Part shown: positions 50,697 through 59,288 of the stretch, in pieces | How positions within the stretch are numbered: position 1 is the first letter of the stretch | How the letters are laid out: every line of letters begins with the position of its first letter | Assembly: GCF_019711375.1 (NCBI RefSeq) | Contig: NZ_CP081295.1 | Span: forward strand, 372,001 to 436,000 | Direction: 5' to 3' | Length of the DNA stretch: 64,000 nucleotides | Origin: Qipengyuania aurantiaca | GTDB lineage: Bacteria > Pseudomonadota > Alphaproteobacteria > Sphingomonadales > Sphingomonadaceae | The notes under the pieces: model-generated | Told to the model about the DNA's origin: nothing | The model's database searches: none | Seen by the model: the letters and a program-made list of their open reading frames with translations, nothing else | Program-made: the position numbers and the translations under genes

Positions 50697-51280
50697 CTAT
50701 CCATCATGGCGCGCACGCCGGTGATGTAGCGGTCGAAATAATGCAGGCGCGGCGCCTCGAAGCTGATCAGGTAGAGCTTCTCGTCGATGATCGCGGCGCG
50801 CGCTTCGCCCAGTCGTGCGACATTGTCACCGCCGGTGTAGCTGTAGCGGAAATGGACGCCGGGATGGCCGCCCAGCGTGGCCGGCGTCACTTCGACGATT
50901 TCGAACAGCGATCCGCCGAGCACGATATTGGCAGTGTCTTCATACCATTCGACGAGGTCGGTAGGCAGCATGTCCTTGTCGAATTCGGGCAGCGGATTGC
51001 GCTTGCGCTGATTGCGCTTGAACAGCGTCTCGCCGTCCTTGATCTTGGCGAAGAAGCTGAGTTCGGAGAGTGCGATGCCGTCCTGAGTCCATACTTCGCT
51101 GCGGCTCGTGGGGCGCTCGGTTGCGCGATTCCAGTCCTCCGGCGCAGTGACGCGCAGGTCGCTGCGTGCGACCTTGCGGGTGTCGCCTGCCTCGACCAGC
51201 CGCCAGGCGGCAGCGGCAGGGACAGGAGCGAGCGCGGCGGCGAGCGTCAGCGGTGCGGCCAGTTTCACAAGGGTCTTCAC
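50681..51280 (-). CDS. Exported protein of unknown function, third gene of M48 operon
   Basis: A 199-residue protein starting with GTG at 51280, whose GTG overlaps the TGA of the M48 peptidase gene (GTGA). The much longer open frame upstream is antisense-like junk. Signal peptide MKTLVKLAAPLTLAAALAPV (with the first residue read from GTG), cleaved near AAAAW. The mature part has KVARSDLRVTAPEDWNRAT and YLISFEAPRLHYFDRYITG, suggesting a small alpha/beta domain I cannot name. Operon partner of M48 peptidase and another exported unknown; possibly a substrate, adaptor or inhibitor. Confidence 0.82.
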   Translation of the reverse strand: MKTLVKLAAPLTLAAALAPVPAAAAWRLVEAGDTRKVARSDLRVTAPEDWNRATERPTSRSEVWTQDGIALSELSFFAKIKDGETLFKRNQRKRNPLPEFDKDMLPTDLVEWYEDTANIVLGGSLFEIVEVTPATLGGHPGVHFRYSYTGGDNVARLGEARAAIIDEKLYLISFEAPRLHYFDRYITGVRAMMDSARFE

Positions 51281-52542
51281 GAGGCAACCTCCCCTGCCAT
51301 GGAGGCCAGCAACGCCGCATCGGGCGCGTCGGGCCTGAGTTCGAGATAGCTGCGCAGGGCGGTTTGCCCCTCGACCTTGTGGCCGTCGCGCAGCAGCGAC
51401 AGGCCGAGGCCGCGCCAGCTTTCCGCCGGGTATTCGCCGGTCGCGATGGCCTGGCGATAGAAGTCGGCGGCCTGCGCGAAATCGCCTTCCTCGGCGCGCG
51501 CCCGATAGAGTTCGCCGCGCGCGTAAAGAAGGTCGCCGGTCCAGCCGAGAGGATCGTCGCCCGCCAGCGTGGCGAGAAGATATTCCGTCCCGCCGAAATC
51601 CTTCAGCGCAATCTGGTCGTCGATCAGCGCGGACCACCAGGGCCCGATCGCCGCCCGGTATTCCTGCGCGCCGGTGTAGCGGTTTTCCGCGTCTTCACCG
51701 GCGGCCTCGCGGGCGAGCTGGGCAAGGCGGCCCATGCGGTCGGTCGAGCGCGGGTGGGTGGCGAAGAGGCCGCCGTTGCGGTTTTTGTCGCTGCGGTGGC
51801 CGCGTTCCTCGGCGGTCGCGTCCATCTCCGCGCCCAATTGCGACCAGATAGCGGAGGCGGCGCGCGGATCGTATCCGGCGCGCATCAGCTCGTCGATCGA
51901 ACCGGCGTCGGCTTCGCGCTCCATGTCGCGGTTAAAATCATAGACGCTGCCCAGCACCGCCATCTGCGCGGCCATGCCGGCGGGATAGGGCAGCCGCACG
52001 GGCAGGACCGAAAGCCAGCTCAGGATATCGGTCTTGGTCCGGATCTGGCGGAAAATGCGCAGCGAATGCTGCTTCTCGAAATGGGTAAACTCATGGCCCA
52101 GCACGGCGGCCAGCTGCGCTTCGTCGCGCATGCGCAGGAGGAGGCCGGAATAGACCAGCATCACGCCATTGGGCGCCATGCTCGCGTTGAATTGTGGCGT
52201 GCGGATCAGGTAAAGGCGCGTTGCGGCGCAGCGCTGGTCGCCCACCGTCTTGCACAGCACCGAGCGGACGTAGTCATTGAGCGCCGGGTCCTCGATCAGG
52301 AAGCGCGATTCCTTGAGGCGCTTTTCCGCCTCGTCCATCTCGTACCACAGGCCCTTTTCGAGCTCGTCCTTCGGCTCATAGCCATGCGCGCTCGGCAGCG
52401 GGGCTTCTTCGCCAGAGTTCTCAATTGCGTCGGCCTCGACCTCGACAGCGACCTCGGCCTGCTCCTCGGCTTCCACATCTTGCGCGGCGAGCGGCTGCAC
52501 GGCGAGCGCCGCCAGTGCTACGCTAGAGAAAAGGCGCTTCAT
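51277..52542 (-). CDS. M48-family zinc metallopeptidase with C-terminal TPR-like tail
   Basis: A 421-residue exported protease. Signal peptide MKRLFSSVALAALAVQPLAA, then an acidic linker (EAEEQAEVAVEVEADAIE). The zinc motif HEFTH is at 150-154 in AAVLGHEFTHFEKQH and the third ligand Glu is in MEREADAGSIDELMRAGYD, as in BepA/LoiP-like proteins. The C-terminal 130 residues contain helical pairs resembling TPRs (LLYARGELYRARAEEGDFAQ, YPAESWRGLGLSLLRDGHK), as in the outer-membrane quality-control protease BepA. The start overlaps the upstream gene by ATGA. Confidence 0.9.
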   Translation of the reverse strand: MKRLFSSVALAALAVQPLAAQDVEAEEQAEVAVEVEADAIENSGEEAPLPSAHGYEPKDELEKGLWYEMDEAEKRLKESRFLIEDPALNDYVRSVLCKTVGDQRCAATRLYLIRTPQFNASMAPNGVMLVYSGLLLRMRDEAQLAAVLGHEFTHFEKQHSLRIFRQIRTKTDILSWLSVLPVRLPYPAGMAAQMAVLGSVYDFNRDMEREADAGSIDELMRAGYDPRAASAIWSQLGAEMDATAEERGHRSDKNRNGGLFATHPRSTDRMGRLAQLAREAAGEDAENRYTGAQEYRAAIGPWWSALIDDQIALKDFGGTEYLLATLAGDDPLGWTGDLLYARGELYRARAEEGDFAQAADFYRQAIATGEYPAESWRGLGLSLLRDGHKVEGQTALRSYLELRPDAPDAALLASMAGEVAS

Positions 52543-53408
52543 GGCGTGTCCTCCGCTCCAGGCTCGTGTTCCTCGGTTGCGCCCTCGGTATCCGCCTCGT
52601 CCTCCGGAGGAAGGACGGTCCCGTCCTCGGCGGTGGGCGGCGGCAGGACGATCACTTCGCCGGTAGGTTCAGCCCCCGGTTCACCGGCGGCCTTGCGGGG
52701 AAATTCTTCCATCAGCTGCGCGACGCGCTTCTCCGCGCCTTCGACCGTGCGCGGGTCGCCGCCCATGGAGGTGTCGACGTTGAGCCATACCAGGTCGCCG
52801 GTCTCGAGGTCCACCAGACCTGCATAGCCGATATGCGTCCCCGAAGGCACGAAGCCGCCCCCCAGTACCAGCGCGAGCCCCTGCAGCACCTTGCGCCCGG
52901 TCGAGCCGTAGCTGTCGTAGGTGAGGAAGAAGAGGCCGTAATCGCCGCCCAGTTCCTTGAGCCGCGCGGCCTCCTCGCCCAGCGTCCAGTCGAACTGGTC
53001 CTTCTTGGTCGGCAGGCGATTGCCATAGGTCATCTTGTGCGCAAGCACCGCACCCGCAACCGTGCCGAAGAGCGCGGTATATTCCTCGACGAGATCGGCC
53101 ATCTCGCCCTCCTGCTCGGGGACCATAACGAGGTTCGTGCCCTGCGCGCCGTGCACTTCGGCCAGCGCGGTGATGAGATTGGCCTTGGCCGTCTCGGTCC
53201 ATTCCGCATTGGGTTCGTGCATGCCGCCGGTCGTCTGGCTGCCGACGCGCACGCTGGGCCGGAAGACGAGGATATTGGTCTCGCCCGCGCGGATCTCGTA
53301 GCCGTCCTTGACCTCGGTCCGTTCAAGCCCGCCGAATTGCGCCGAGGCCGGCTGGGCGCTTGCAAGCGTCAGCGACAAAACGGCGAAAATGCCGATGAAA
53401 ATACGCAT
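52539..53408 (-). CDS. Exported protein of unknown function, first gene of M48 operon
   Basis: A 289-residue exported protein, start at ATG 53408 preceded by GGAGGG. Signal peptide MRIFIGIFAVLSLTLASAQP. The mature part has RAGETNILVFRPSVRVGSQ, alternating strand and helix elements (ITALAEVHGAQGTNLVMVPE, GDYGLFFLTYDSYGSTGRKV) and GYAGLVDLETGDLVWLNVD, suggesting an alpha/beta domain I do not recognise; the C-terminus is a Pro/Glu-rich disordered tail. It is the first gene of a three-gene coupled operon with the M48 protease. Conserved unknown sphingomonad protein. Confidence 0.8.
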   Translation of the reverse strand: MRIFIGIFAVLSLTLASAQPASAQFGGLERTEVKDGYEIRAGETNILVFRPSVRVGSQTTGGMHEPNAEWTETAKANLITALAEVHGAQGTNLVMVPEQEGEMADLVEEYTALFGTVAGAVLAHKMTYGNRLPTKKDQFDWTLGEEAARLKELGGDYGLFFLTYDSYGSTGRKVLQGLALVLGGGFVPSGTHIGYAGLVDLETGDLVWLNVDTSMGGDPRTVEGAEKRVAQLMEEFPRKAAGEPGAEPTGEVIVLPPPTAEDGTVLPPEDEADTEGATEEHEPGAEDTP

Positions 53409-53459
53409 GAGGAGCGACCCTCCGTGAATGGGGAGCAAAAAACGTCGCATAATCAGGAT

Positions 53460-53485
53460 GAACCGTCGCTGACGCGCGACGGTTC
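53460..53485 (-). other. Hairpin downstream of gatB
   Basis: Perfect 10-base-pair stem GAACCGTCGC / GCGACGGTTC with a 6-base loop, 42 bases beyond the gatB stop on the minus strand. No clear T-run follows, so it may be a weak terminator of the gat operon or a stability element. Confidence 0.5.
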
Positions 53486-53526
53486 CCTGACCGGGCCAGG
53501 CAGGTGCTCCGCAAACGCGGAAAGGA

Positions 53527-55026
53527 TCAGCCGTCGAGCTTGGCCTTCAGCAGCTGGTTGACCACGGCGGGATTCGCCTTGCCCTGCATGGCCTTCATCG
53601 TCTGGCCGACGAAGAAGCCAAACAGCTTGTCTTTGCCGCCGCGATATTCGGCAACCTTGTCTTCGTTGGCCGCGATGATCTCGTCGATTGCCGTCTCGAT
53701 CGCGCCCGTGTCGCTGACCTGCTTGAGGCCGCGCTCGTCAGCGATGGCTTCGGGCTCGCCGCCCTCCTTGAGGACGATCTCGTAAATCTCCTTGGCCTGG
53801 CCGCCGGAGATCTCGCCCTTGTCCTGCATGGCGAGGATGCTGGCCTGCGCTTCCGCCGTGGCGTTGGCCATGTTGGCGTCCTCGCCCAGCGATTTCACGA
53901 CGCCCGGCGCGACCGAGAGCGCCCAGTTGGCGACCTGCGTCGCGACCTTGGCTTCGGGCTTGCCGATCCTGGCAGCGGTTGCGGCGAGCAGCGTTTCAAA
54001 GCGGCCGAAGGTCTCGACCTCGGCCGTCAGCTCGCGCGCGTTGTAGGGCGTGAGGCCCAGCTCGTTCTCGTACCGGGCGCGCTTGGCGTCGGGCAGTTCG
54101 GGAAGCGATGCGCGGCATTCCTCGATGAAGCTGTCTTCCAGCTCGAGCGGCAGCAGGTCCGGATCGGGGAAGTAGCGATAATCATGCGCGTCTTCCTTCG
54201 AACGCATGGTGCGCGTGGTACCGGTGCCCGGATCGAACAGGCGCGTTTCCTGGTCCACCGTGCCGCCGTTCTCGATCACGTCGACCTGGCGGTTGGCTTC
54301 GTATTCGATGACCTGCATCACGAAGCGCACCGAGTTGACGTTCTTCGTCTCGGTGCGCGTGCCGAATTCCTCGCCCGGGCGGCGGACGCTGACGTTCACG
54401 TCGGCGCGCATCGAGCCTTCTTCCATGTTCCCGTCGCACGAACCGACATAGCGCAGGATCGAACGCAGTTTGCGGACATACGCGCCCGCTTCGGCGGGGC
54501 TTCGCATATCGGGCTTCGACACGATTTCCATCAGCGCGATGCCGACGCGGTTCAAATCGACATAGGACATGGTCGGATGCTGGTCGTGCATCAGCTTGCC
54601 CGCATCCTGTTCGACGTGGATGCGCTCGATCCCAATCACCTTGTCTTTGGGAATACCTGCCTTTTCGTCCGCCTCTATGTGCAGCGCGCCCTCGCCCACG
54701 ATCGGGTGGTAAAGCTGACTGATCTGGTAGCCCTGCGGCAAATCGGCGTAAAAATAGTTCTTGCGGTCGAACCGGCTCCACTTGTTGATCTCAGCCTCGA
54801 TCGCCATGCCGGTGCGCACGGCCTGGCGGATGCATTCGCGGTTGGGCACGGGCAGCATTCCGGGCATCGCCGCATCGACGAGGCTGACCTGCGTGTTCGG
54901 TTCCGCCCCGAAGGCAGTCGAAGCGCCGCTGAACAGCTTGGCGTTTGAAGTCACCTGCGCGTGGACTTCGAGGCCGATCACGACCTCCCATTCGCCGGTT
55001 GCGCCCTGGATGCGGTAAGTGCTCAT
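53527..55026 (-). CDS. gatB: Aspartyl/glutamyl-tRNA amidotransferase subunit B
   Basis: Catalyses, with GatA and GatC, ATP-dependent conversion of Glu-tRNA-Gln (or Asp-tRNA-Asn) to the amide. GatB is the tRNA-binding kinase subunit. The signature [20 protein letters not shown] opens the protein, [20 protein letters not shown] and [10 protein letters not shown] are conserved GatB blocks, and the C-terminal YqeY-like tail ([20 protein letters not shown]) is present. 499 residues. Its ATG follows directly after the TGA of an AT-rich sulfotransferase-like gene, whose last codons (GTTGGAGAT) provide the ribosome site. Confidence 0.97.
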   Translation of the reverse strand: MSTYRIQGATGEWEVVIGLEVHAQVTSNAKLFSGASTAFGAEPNTQVSLVDAAMPGMLPVPNRECIRQAVRTGMAIEAEINKWSRFDRKNYFYADLPQGYQISQLYHPIVGEGALHIEADEKAGIPKDKVIGIERIHVEQDAGKLMHDQHPTMSYVDLNRVGIALMEIVSKPDMRSPAEAGAYVRKLRSILRYVGSCDGNMEEGSMRADVNVSVRRPGEEFGTRTETKNVNSVRFVMQVIEYEANRQVDVIENGGTVDQETRLFDPGTGTTRTMRSKEDAHDYRYFPDPDLLPLELEDSFIEECRASLPELPDAKRARYENELGLTPYNARELTAEVETFGRFETLLAATAARIGKPEAKVATQVANWALSVAPGVVKSLGEDANMANATAEAQASILAMQDKGEISGGQAKEIYEIVLKEGGEPEAIADERGLKQVSDTGAIETAIDEIIAANEDKVAEYRGGKDKLFGFFVGQTMKAMQGKANPAVVNQLLKAKLDG

Positions 55027-55920
55027 TCAATCTCCAACCATAGGATTGAGTATTCGCGTGTGCGGTAGTTCCGCAATGGCAGCTAGATCGCCATCGTAGC
55101 GACCGTTTAGTTCTCTTACGGTTTCTTCACTCCATGGAGCAAACGCTTCCGAAAAACGCGACTTGGGGTAAATTGCCTCGTTTTTTAGCATCTCAAACGC
55201 TCGAAATTGTGGATTGAGCGTCAGCCTTTGATTCTGTGCAAAAACCGCTTCCGCGGAGGCGCTAGGTCGTGAATCGATAGTTTGGGGGAATTGTAACCGT
55301 CCAGCACTAAGTCCCGTGAGTTCTGCGAGAATGGTATATTGAAGCGTTCTAAAATCTTCATAGCGCCATATAACAAAATCAGTATCGCTCATAATTTTCT
55401 GCATGCGCTGAATTAGCTCATACCAACTATGCTTTCCAGATTGCACCAATTGCCGTAAATCTTCAATACTTGTCGCATTGCCGTGCCGAAGCGACTCCGC
55501 GTAAGCTGAAGCTAAAAAGTGAGCCTGGTTCCTAATGCACAACCAAATACGAATAGGCCGCTCGGGCAGGGCTCGCCTCAATTTCGCTAATCGGAAACTA
55601 GCGTTAGGATACAACAGTTTCCCCCCGAAAGATTCGTGAGATGAACCAATGAAGTTTTCTTCCGACAAGATCGCTCGTTCATAGCTTTCTATCGCTCGCA
55701 CGAGCCTGGGCTTATGACTTTTGCCAGAACGGATACCTTTTGCAGCAAGCAGCAACGGGTGGGATCGGTGATCGAAGAAAGCTTCAACCATAGGCCGAGC
55801 GTCGAGTAATGGCCAATACATCGACCCAGCAAGTGCAATTTGCGGCCGATTGTAGGTCAGGATGTTCTGAAGGTATGTCGTAGCAGTCTTATGCGCGCCA
55901 AGGTGTAATTCCAGGGTCAC
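55027..55920 (-). CDS. Sulfotransferase-like protein, AT-rich, inserted in the gat operon
   Basis: A 297-residue protein, start GTG at 55920. The N-terminus LELHLGAHKTATTYLQNILT matches the 5-prime-phosphosulfate loop of P-loop sulfotransferases (HxGxxKTGTT); the 3-prime phosphate-binding part may be the RIWLCIRNQAHFLASAYAES block with its conserved Arg and Ser. The gene is much poorer in GC than its neighbours (two counted rows 45 and 35 percent versus about 68 percent in gatA) and has a different codon usage, so it is probably acquired. It lies between gatA and gatB with no gap before gatB. Acceptor unknown. Confidence 0.85.
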   Translation of the reverse strand: MTLELHLGAHKTATTYLQNILTYNRPQIALAGSMYWPLLDARPMVEAFFDHRSHPLLLAAKGIRSGKSHKPRLVRAIESYERAILSEENFIGSSHESFGGKLLYPNASFRLAKLRRALPERPIRIWLCIRNQAHFLASAYAESLRHGNATSIEDLRQLVQSGKHSWYELIQRMQKIMSDTDFVIWRYEDFRTLQYTILAELTGLSAGRLQFPQTIDSRPSASAEAVFAQNQRLTLNPQFRAFEMLKNEAIYPKSRFSEAFAPWSEETVRELNGRYDGDLAAIAELPHTRILNPMVGD

Positions 55921-55969
55921 TGGTCAGGCTCGGCGCAACAAAGACTATTTGCATTCCAGCACGATAAAT

Positions 55970-57451
55970 TCACCACCACTTCTCCGGCTTCGCTTCGAAT
56001 CCGGCGCGCTGCTGGATCGCGAGGCCTGCGTTCAGCACGCCCTGCTCGTCGAAGGGCTTGCCGACCAGTTGCAGGCCCAGCGGCAGGCCGTCCGGATTGA
56101 CCGTGGCGGGCACGCTCATGGCGGGAAGGCCGGCGAGCGATGCGGGAACGGCGAAAACGTCGTTCAGATACATCGTCAGCGGGTCTTCGTTGAGCGAACC
56201 CAGCGGGAAGCTGGCGGTTGGCGTGGTCGGCGCGAGGATCACGTCGCACTCACCGAAAGCCTTTTCGAAGTCCTGCGCCACCAGCGTGCGGATCTTCTGC
56301 GCCTGCGTGTAATAGGCATCGTAGAACCCGGCGCTCAGGACATAGGTGCCGATCAGCACGCGGCGCTTCACTTCGTCGCCGAAACCGGCGGCACGGGTGG
56401 CGGCGTACATGTCCTGGAGGCCAGCGCCATCGGGCAGATCGCGCAGGCCGTACCGCACGCCGTCATAGCGGGCGAGGTTGGAGGAAGCTTCGGCAGGAGC
56501 GATGATGTAATAGGCAGGCAGCGCGTATTTCGTGTGCGGCAGCGAAACGTCGACGATTTCCGCGCCAGCGTCGCGTAGCATGGCCTTGCCCTGCTCCCAG
56601 CTGTCGAGGATCGCCTGGTCGGTGCCGTCCATGCGGTATTCCTTGGGAATGCCGACCTTCTTGCCCTTGAGATCGGCATTCAACGCCGCTTCCCAGTCGG
56701 GCACGTCCATCTGGAGGCTGGTCGCGTCCTTCGGATCGAACCCGGCCATCGCTTCGAGCATGATCGCGCAGTCTTCGACCGAGCGCGCCATCGGCCCCGC
56801 CTGGTCGAGGCTGCTGGCGAAGGCGACGACGCCCCAGCGGCTGCAGCGGCCATAGGTCGGCTTGATGCCGCAAATGCCGGTGAAGGCGGCGGGCTGGCGG
56901 ATCGAGCCGCCGGTGTCGGTGCCGGTGGCGGCAGGCGCGATGCGCGCGGCGACGGCGGAGGAGGAACCGCCCGACGAACCACCCGGGCTCATCGCGGCAT
57001 TGGTGCCGTCCTTCTTCCACGGCGAGGAAACGTTGCCGAAATAGCTGGTCTCGTTCGACGAACCCATCGCGAACTGGTCGAGATTGAGCTTGCCGAGCAT
57101 GCCCGCGCCTGCATCCCACAGCTTCTGGCTGACGGTGCTCTCATACTCGGGCTTGAAGCCTTCGAGGATGTGGCTGGCCGCGGTGGTCTGCACGCCCTTG
57201 GTGGCGAAGAGGTCCTTCATGCCGATGGGCACGCCGCCCATCTTGCCGAGGTCCTCGCCCTTCGCGCGCTTCGCATCCACCGCATCGGCGGCGGCCAATG
57301 CGTGGTCGGGCGTGGTCACGATGAAGGCGTTGAGTTCGGCGGCCGAAGCGACGGCCGCGTTGAAGCTTTCGGCCACTTCACGTGCAGTGAAATCGCCGCC
57401 GGCCACGCCGTCGCGGATGTCCTTCACGCCAAGCTTGGTAAAGTCGGTCAT
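55970..57451 (-). CDS. gatA: Aspartyl/glutamyl-tRNA amidotransferase subunit A
   Basis: Amidase subunit that hydrolyses glutamine to supply ammonia for the GatB reaction. The Ser-cisSer-Lys triad is K79 (PIGMKDLF), S159 ([10 protein letters not shown]) and S183 ([10 protein letters not shown]), by analogy to the S. aureus spacing. The N-terminal helices and [20 protein letters not shown] are typical. 493 residues. The start overlaps the gatC stop (TAATG). Downstream the expected gatB is separated by the sulfotransferase-like gene; 49 bases lie between the gatA stop and its start. Confidence 0.97.
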   Translation of the reverse strand: MTDFTKLGVKDIRDGVAGGDFTAREVAESFNAAVASAAELNAFIVTTPDHALAAADAVDAKRAKGEDLGKMGGVPIGMKDLFATKGVQTTAASHILEGFKPEYESTVSQKLWDAGAGMLGKLNLDQFAMGSSNETSYFGNVSSPWKKDGTNAAMSPGGSSGGSSSAVAARIAPAATGTDTGGSIRQPAAFTGICGIKPTYGRCSRWGVVAFASSLDQAGPMARSVEDCAIMLEAMAGFDPKDATSLQMDVPDWEAALNADLKGKKVGIPKEYRMDGTDQAILDSWEQGKAMLRDAGAEIVDVSLPHTKYALPAYYIIAPAEASSNLARYDGVRYGLRDLPDGAGLQDMYAATRAAGFGDEVKRRVLIGTYVLSAGFYDAYYTQAQKIRTLVAQDFEKAFGECDVILAPTTPTASFPLGSLNEDPLTMYLNDVFAVPASLAGLPAMSVPATVNPDGLPLGLQLVGKPFDEQGVLNAGLAIQQRAGFEAKPEKWW

Positions 57452-57753
57452 TATTCGATCACCTTGGGCACGCCGAAGAAGCCGTGTTCGGCTGCCGGTG
57501 CATTGGCGAGCACATCCTCGCGGCGGCCCCCGCTGGTTTCGGGAATGGCATCGACCACGTCGTCGCGCAGGCGAAGCGTGTTGGGGATGACTGCGGTCAT
57601 CGGCTCGACGCCGGAGGTATCGACCTCGCCCAGCTGTTCGACCCAGTCGAGGATGTTGTTGAGTTCGGGGACCATCCGATCAAGCTCCTCGTCGCCCATC
57701 TTGATGCGGGCGAGCGAGGCGATCTTGGCCACTTCTTCGCGTGTGACTGACAT
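57451..57753 (-). CDS. gatC: Aspartyl/glutamyl-tRNA amidotransferase subunit C
   Basis: Small scaffold subunit of GatCAB, 100 residues. The family core is [20 protein letters not shown] and [20 protein letters not shown], ending in the FFGVPKVIE tail. Starts at ATG 57753; an in-frame TTG six bases upstream is less likely. First gene of the gat operon. Its start region is base-paired in a hairpin (57757-57808) whose 3-prime arm AGGGCGCTTG sits just before the ATG and contains the only likely ribosome site, so translation may be controlled. Confidence 0.95.
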   Translation of the reverse strand: MSVTREEVAKIASLARIKMGDEELDRMVPELNNILDWVEQLGEVDTSGVEPMTAVIPNTLRLRDDVVDAIPETSGGRREDVLANAPAAEHGFFGVPKVIE

Positions 57754-57756
57754 GGG

Positions 57757-57808
57757 CAAGCGCCCTAGCCGCGCGCGGGATTCGCTTCAAGCGGCGAAAG
57801 GGCGCTTG
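57757..57808 (-). promoter_or_regulatory. Leader hairpin covering the gatC ribosome site
   Basis: Perfect 10-base inverted repeat: CAAGCGCCCT at 57757-57766 and AGGGCGCTTG at 57799-57808 (32-base loop with further local pairing). On the minus transcript the 3-prime arm lies 3 bases before the gatC ATG and contains the AGGG Shine-Dalgarno-like bases. It may also act as the end of the FKBP gene transcript, which stops just upstream. Confidence 0.55.
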
Positions 57809-57815
57809 GCCCTGT

Positions 57816-58385
57816 CTATTCGCCCGAAGCTTCGGCTCCGGCTTCGGGAGCGCCCGGCGCCCCTTGCGCGCCCATCATCGCCTGGAGCTGCATCATGCGC
57901 GCTTCGGCTTCCTGACGGCTCATCACTTCGACGATCTCGACTTCGAAGACGAGGTCGCTGTTCGGCGGGATCACCGAACCGGGCTGCGGGCTGTCGCCAT
58001 AAGCCTGGTCCGACGGTATCTCGATACGGTACTTGCCGCCTTCACGCGTCTGGAGCAGCCCATCGAGGAAACCGGGGATGACCGCGCCTTCCTCGATCAC
58101 GAACGGCGTGCCTTCGGGGAAGAGTTCGGGCGGCAGCGGGCTCTGCTGCGAGCGGTCGAATTCGGTGCCGTCGGGCAGCGTGCCGACGTATTTCACGAAG
58201 GCGATATCGCCCATCTCGACCGCATCGCCCTTGCCCTCGACCAGCGTTTCGACCGACAGGCCCTTTGGCACGGCCGCCCAGGCAAGGCCTGCGCCCAGCA
58301 GGATGGCGACAAGGACGCCGAGCCAGAGCTTGGTCAGCGAGCCCTTCTTGATGGGCTGGAGCGGAACGCGGGTGATCTCGGTCAT
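57816..58385 (-). CDS. FKBP-type peptidyl-prolyl cis-trans isomerase, membrane anchored
   Basis: A 189-residue isomerase. A basic N-terminus (LQPIKKGSLTK) and one transmembrane helix (LWLGVLVAILLGAGLAWAAV) anchor it so that the FKBP domain faces the periplasm. The domain shows DIAFVKYVGTLPDGTEFDRS, FVIEEGAVIPGFLDGLLQTR and GGKYRIEIPSDQAYGDSP, then the SDLVFEVEIVEV closing strand; the Tyr/Asp/Trp pocket residues mostly agree with the family. The C-terminal Gln/Met/Ala tail is low complexity. The start at 58385 has AGGAAA upstream. Downstream of rpsU. Confidence 0.93.
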   Translation of the reverse strand: MTEITRVPLQPIKKGSLTKLWLGVLVAILLGAGLAWAAVPKGLSVETLVEGKGDAVEMGDIAFVKYVGTLPDGTEFDRSQQSPLPPELFPEGTPFVIEEGAVIPGFLDGLLQTREGGKYRIEIPSDQAYGDSPQPGSVIPPNSDLVFEVEIVEVMSRQEAEARMMQLQAMMGAQGAPGAPEAGAEASGE

Positions 58386-58410
58386 GTATTTCCTGGTCCT
58401 GATACGCAAA

Positions 58411-58432
58411 GGGCGCGGATTTCTCCGCGCCC
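58411..58432 (-). terminator. Hairpin between rpsU and the FKBP gene
   Basis: Nine-base-pair stem GGGCGCGGA / TCCGCGCCC with a TTTC loop; only a short T-run (TTTG) follows on the minus strand. Probably a partial terminator separating rpsU from the FKBP gene. Confidence 0.5.
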
Positions 58433-58464
58433 TCATGGCTTAGCACGATGGTGCTGGCAACGGC

Positions 58465-58671
58465 TTACTTGATGCCGTCACGCTCCATACGCTTGCGCTC
58501 GAGCTTGCGCGCGCGGCGAACGGCAGCAGCCTTTTCACGGGCGCGCTTTTCGCTTGGCTTCTCGTAGTGGCGACGCAGCTTCATTTCGCGATACACGCCT
58601 TCACGCTGCAGCTTCTTCTTCAGCGCGCGGAGGGCCTGGTCGACATTGTTATCGCGAACCATGATTTGCAT
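58465..58671 (-). CDS. rpsU: 30S ribosomal protein S21
   Basis: Small-subunit protein near the anti-Shine-Dalgarno region. 68 residues, start at ATG 58671 as [20 protein letters not shown], the S21 signature; an in-frame TTG three codons earlier is rejected. The C-terminus is the usual basic helix ([24 protein letters not shown]). Strongly basic. Followed by a hairpin and the FKBP gene. Confidence 0.97.
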   Translation of the reverse strand: MQIMVRDNNVDQALRALKKKLQREGVYREMKLRRHYEKPSEKRAREKAAAVRRARKLERKRMERDGIK

Positions 58672-58877
58672 AAACTTCAATACCTCGACTTTACGGGCCA
58701 GAGCCCGCCTCTAGCGGGGTATGCCTCCTTGAATTGGGCTTCGCCTGATAAACGAAAAACGCGCCGAATCCGTTCCGGACCGGCTCGAACGGGGGCGCAC
58801 ATACGGATTCGGCTGCAAAAAGGCAAGCGCCAATGGGCGGGTTTCGCAAAGCCGCGCTTGGCGCTAGAGGCAAGGCC

Positions 58878-59288
58878 ATGTCCTCCCTCTCCCCCCTCGT
58901 TGCAACCCTGCACGTCGCCATCGGCGGCGGACTCGGTGCGGCCCTGCGCTACCAGACGGGCCGCGCGATGACGCAGTGGCTGGGGGCGCCGATCATTTCC
59001 GCCTTTCCTTTTGCAACGCTGGCGGTCAATGCGGTCGGCAGCCTGCTGATGGGTGTCCTGGCCGGATGGCTGGCGCGCCACGGAAGCGAGAGCTCCGAAC
59101 AGCTGCGGCTTCTCCTCGGCGTCGGCCTGCTCGGCGGGTTCACGACGTTCAGCGCCTTCAGCCTCGAAATGGTGCTGATGATCGAGCGCGGACAATTCCT
59201 TTTTGCATCGCTTTACGCGGTGCTCTCCTTCGCGCTCGGCATCAGTGGACTGATGGTGGGCCTAGCCATCATGAGGATCGCCGGGTGA
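58878..59288 (+). CDS. crcB: Fluoride ion channel CrcB/Fluc
   Basis: Exports fluoride from the cytoplasm. 136 residues with four transmembrane helices in the inverted dual-topology style. The signature GGFTTFSAFSLEMVLM with the phenylalanine track and the conserved VNAVGSLLMGVLAGW is present, as is LGAALRYQTGR. No fluoride riboswitch was recognised in the 200 bases upstream. The GTG start of the pseudouridine synthase gene overlaps its stop, so it heads a coupled chain. Confidence 0.95.
   Translation: MSSLSPLVATLHVAIGGGLGAALRYQTGRAMTQWLGAPIISAFPFATLAVNAVGSLLMGVLAGWLARHGSESSEQLRLLLGVGLLGGFTTFSAFSLEMVLMIERGQFLFASLYAVLSFALGISGLMVGLAIMRIAG

Noticed and set aside
58672..58877. Possible fluoride riboswitch before crcB
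   Set aside because: The region was read for the conserved crcB-motif pseudoknot elements, and none were recognised; a covariance-model search would be needed to be sure.
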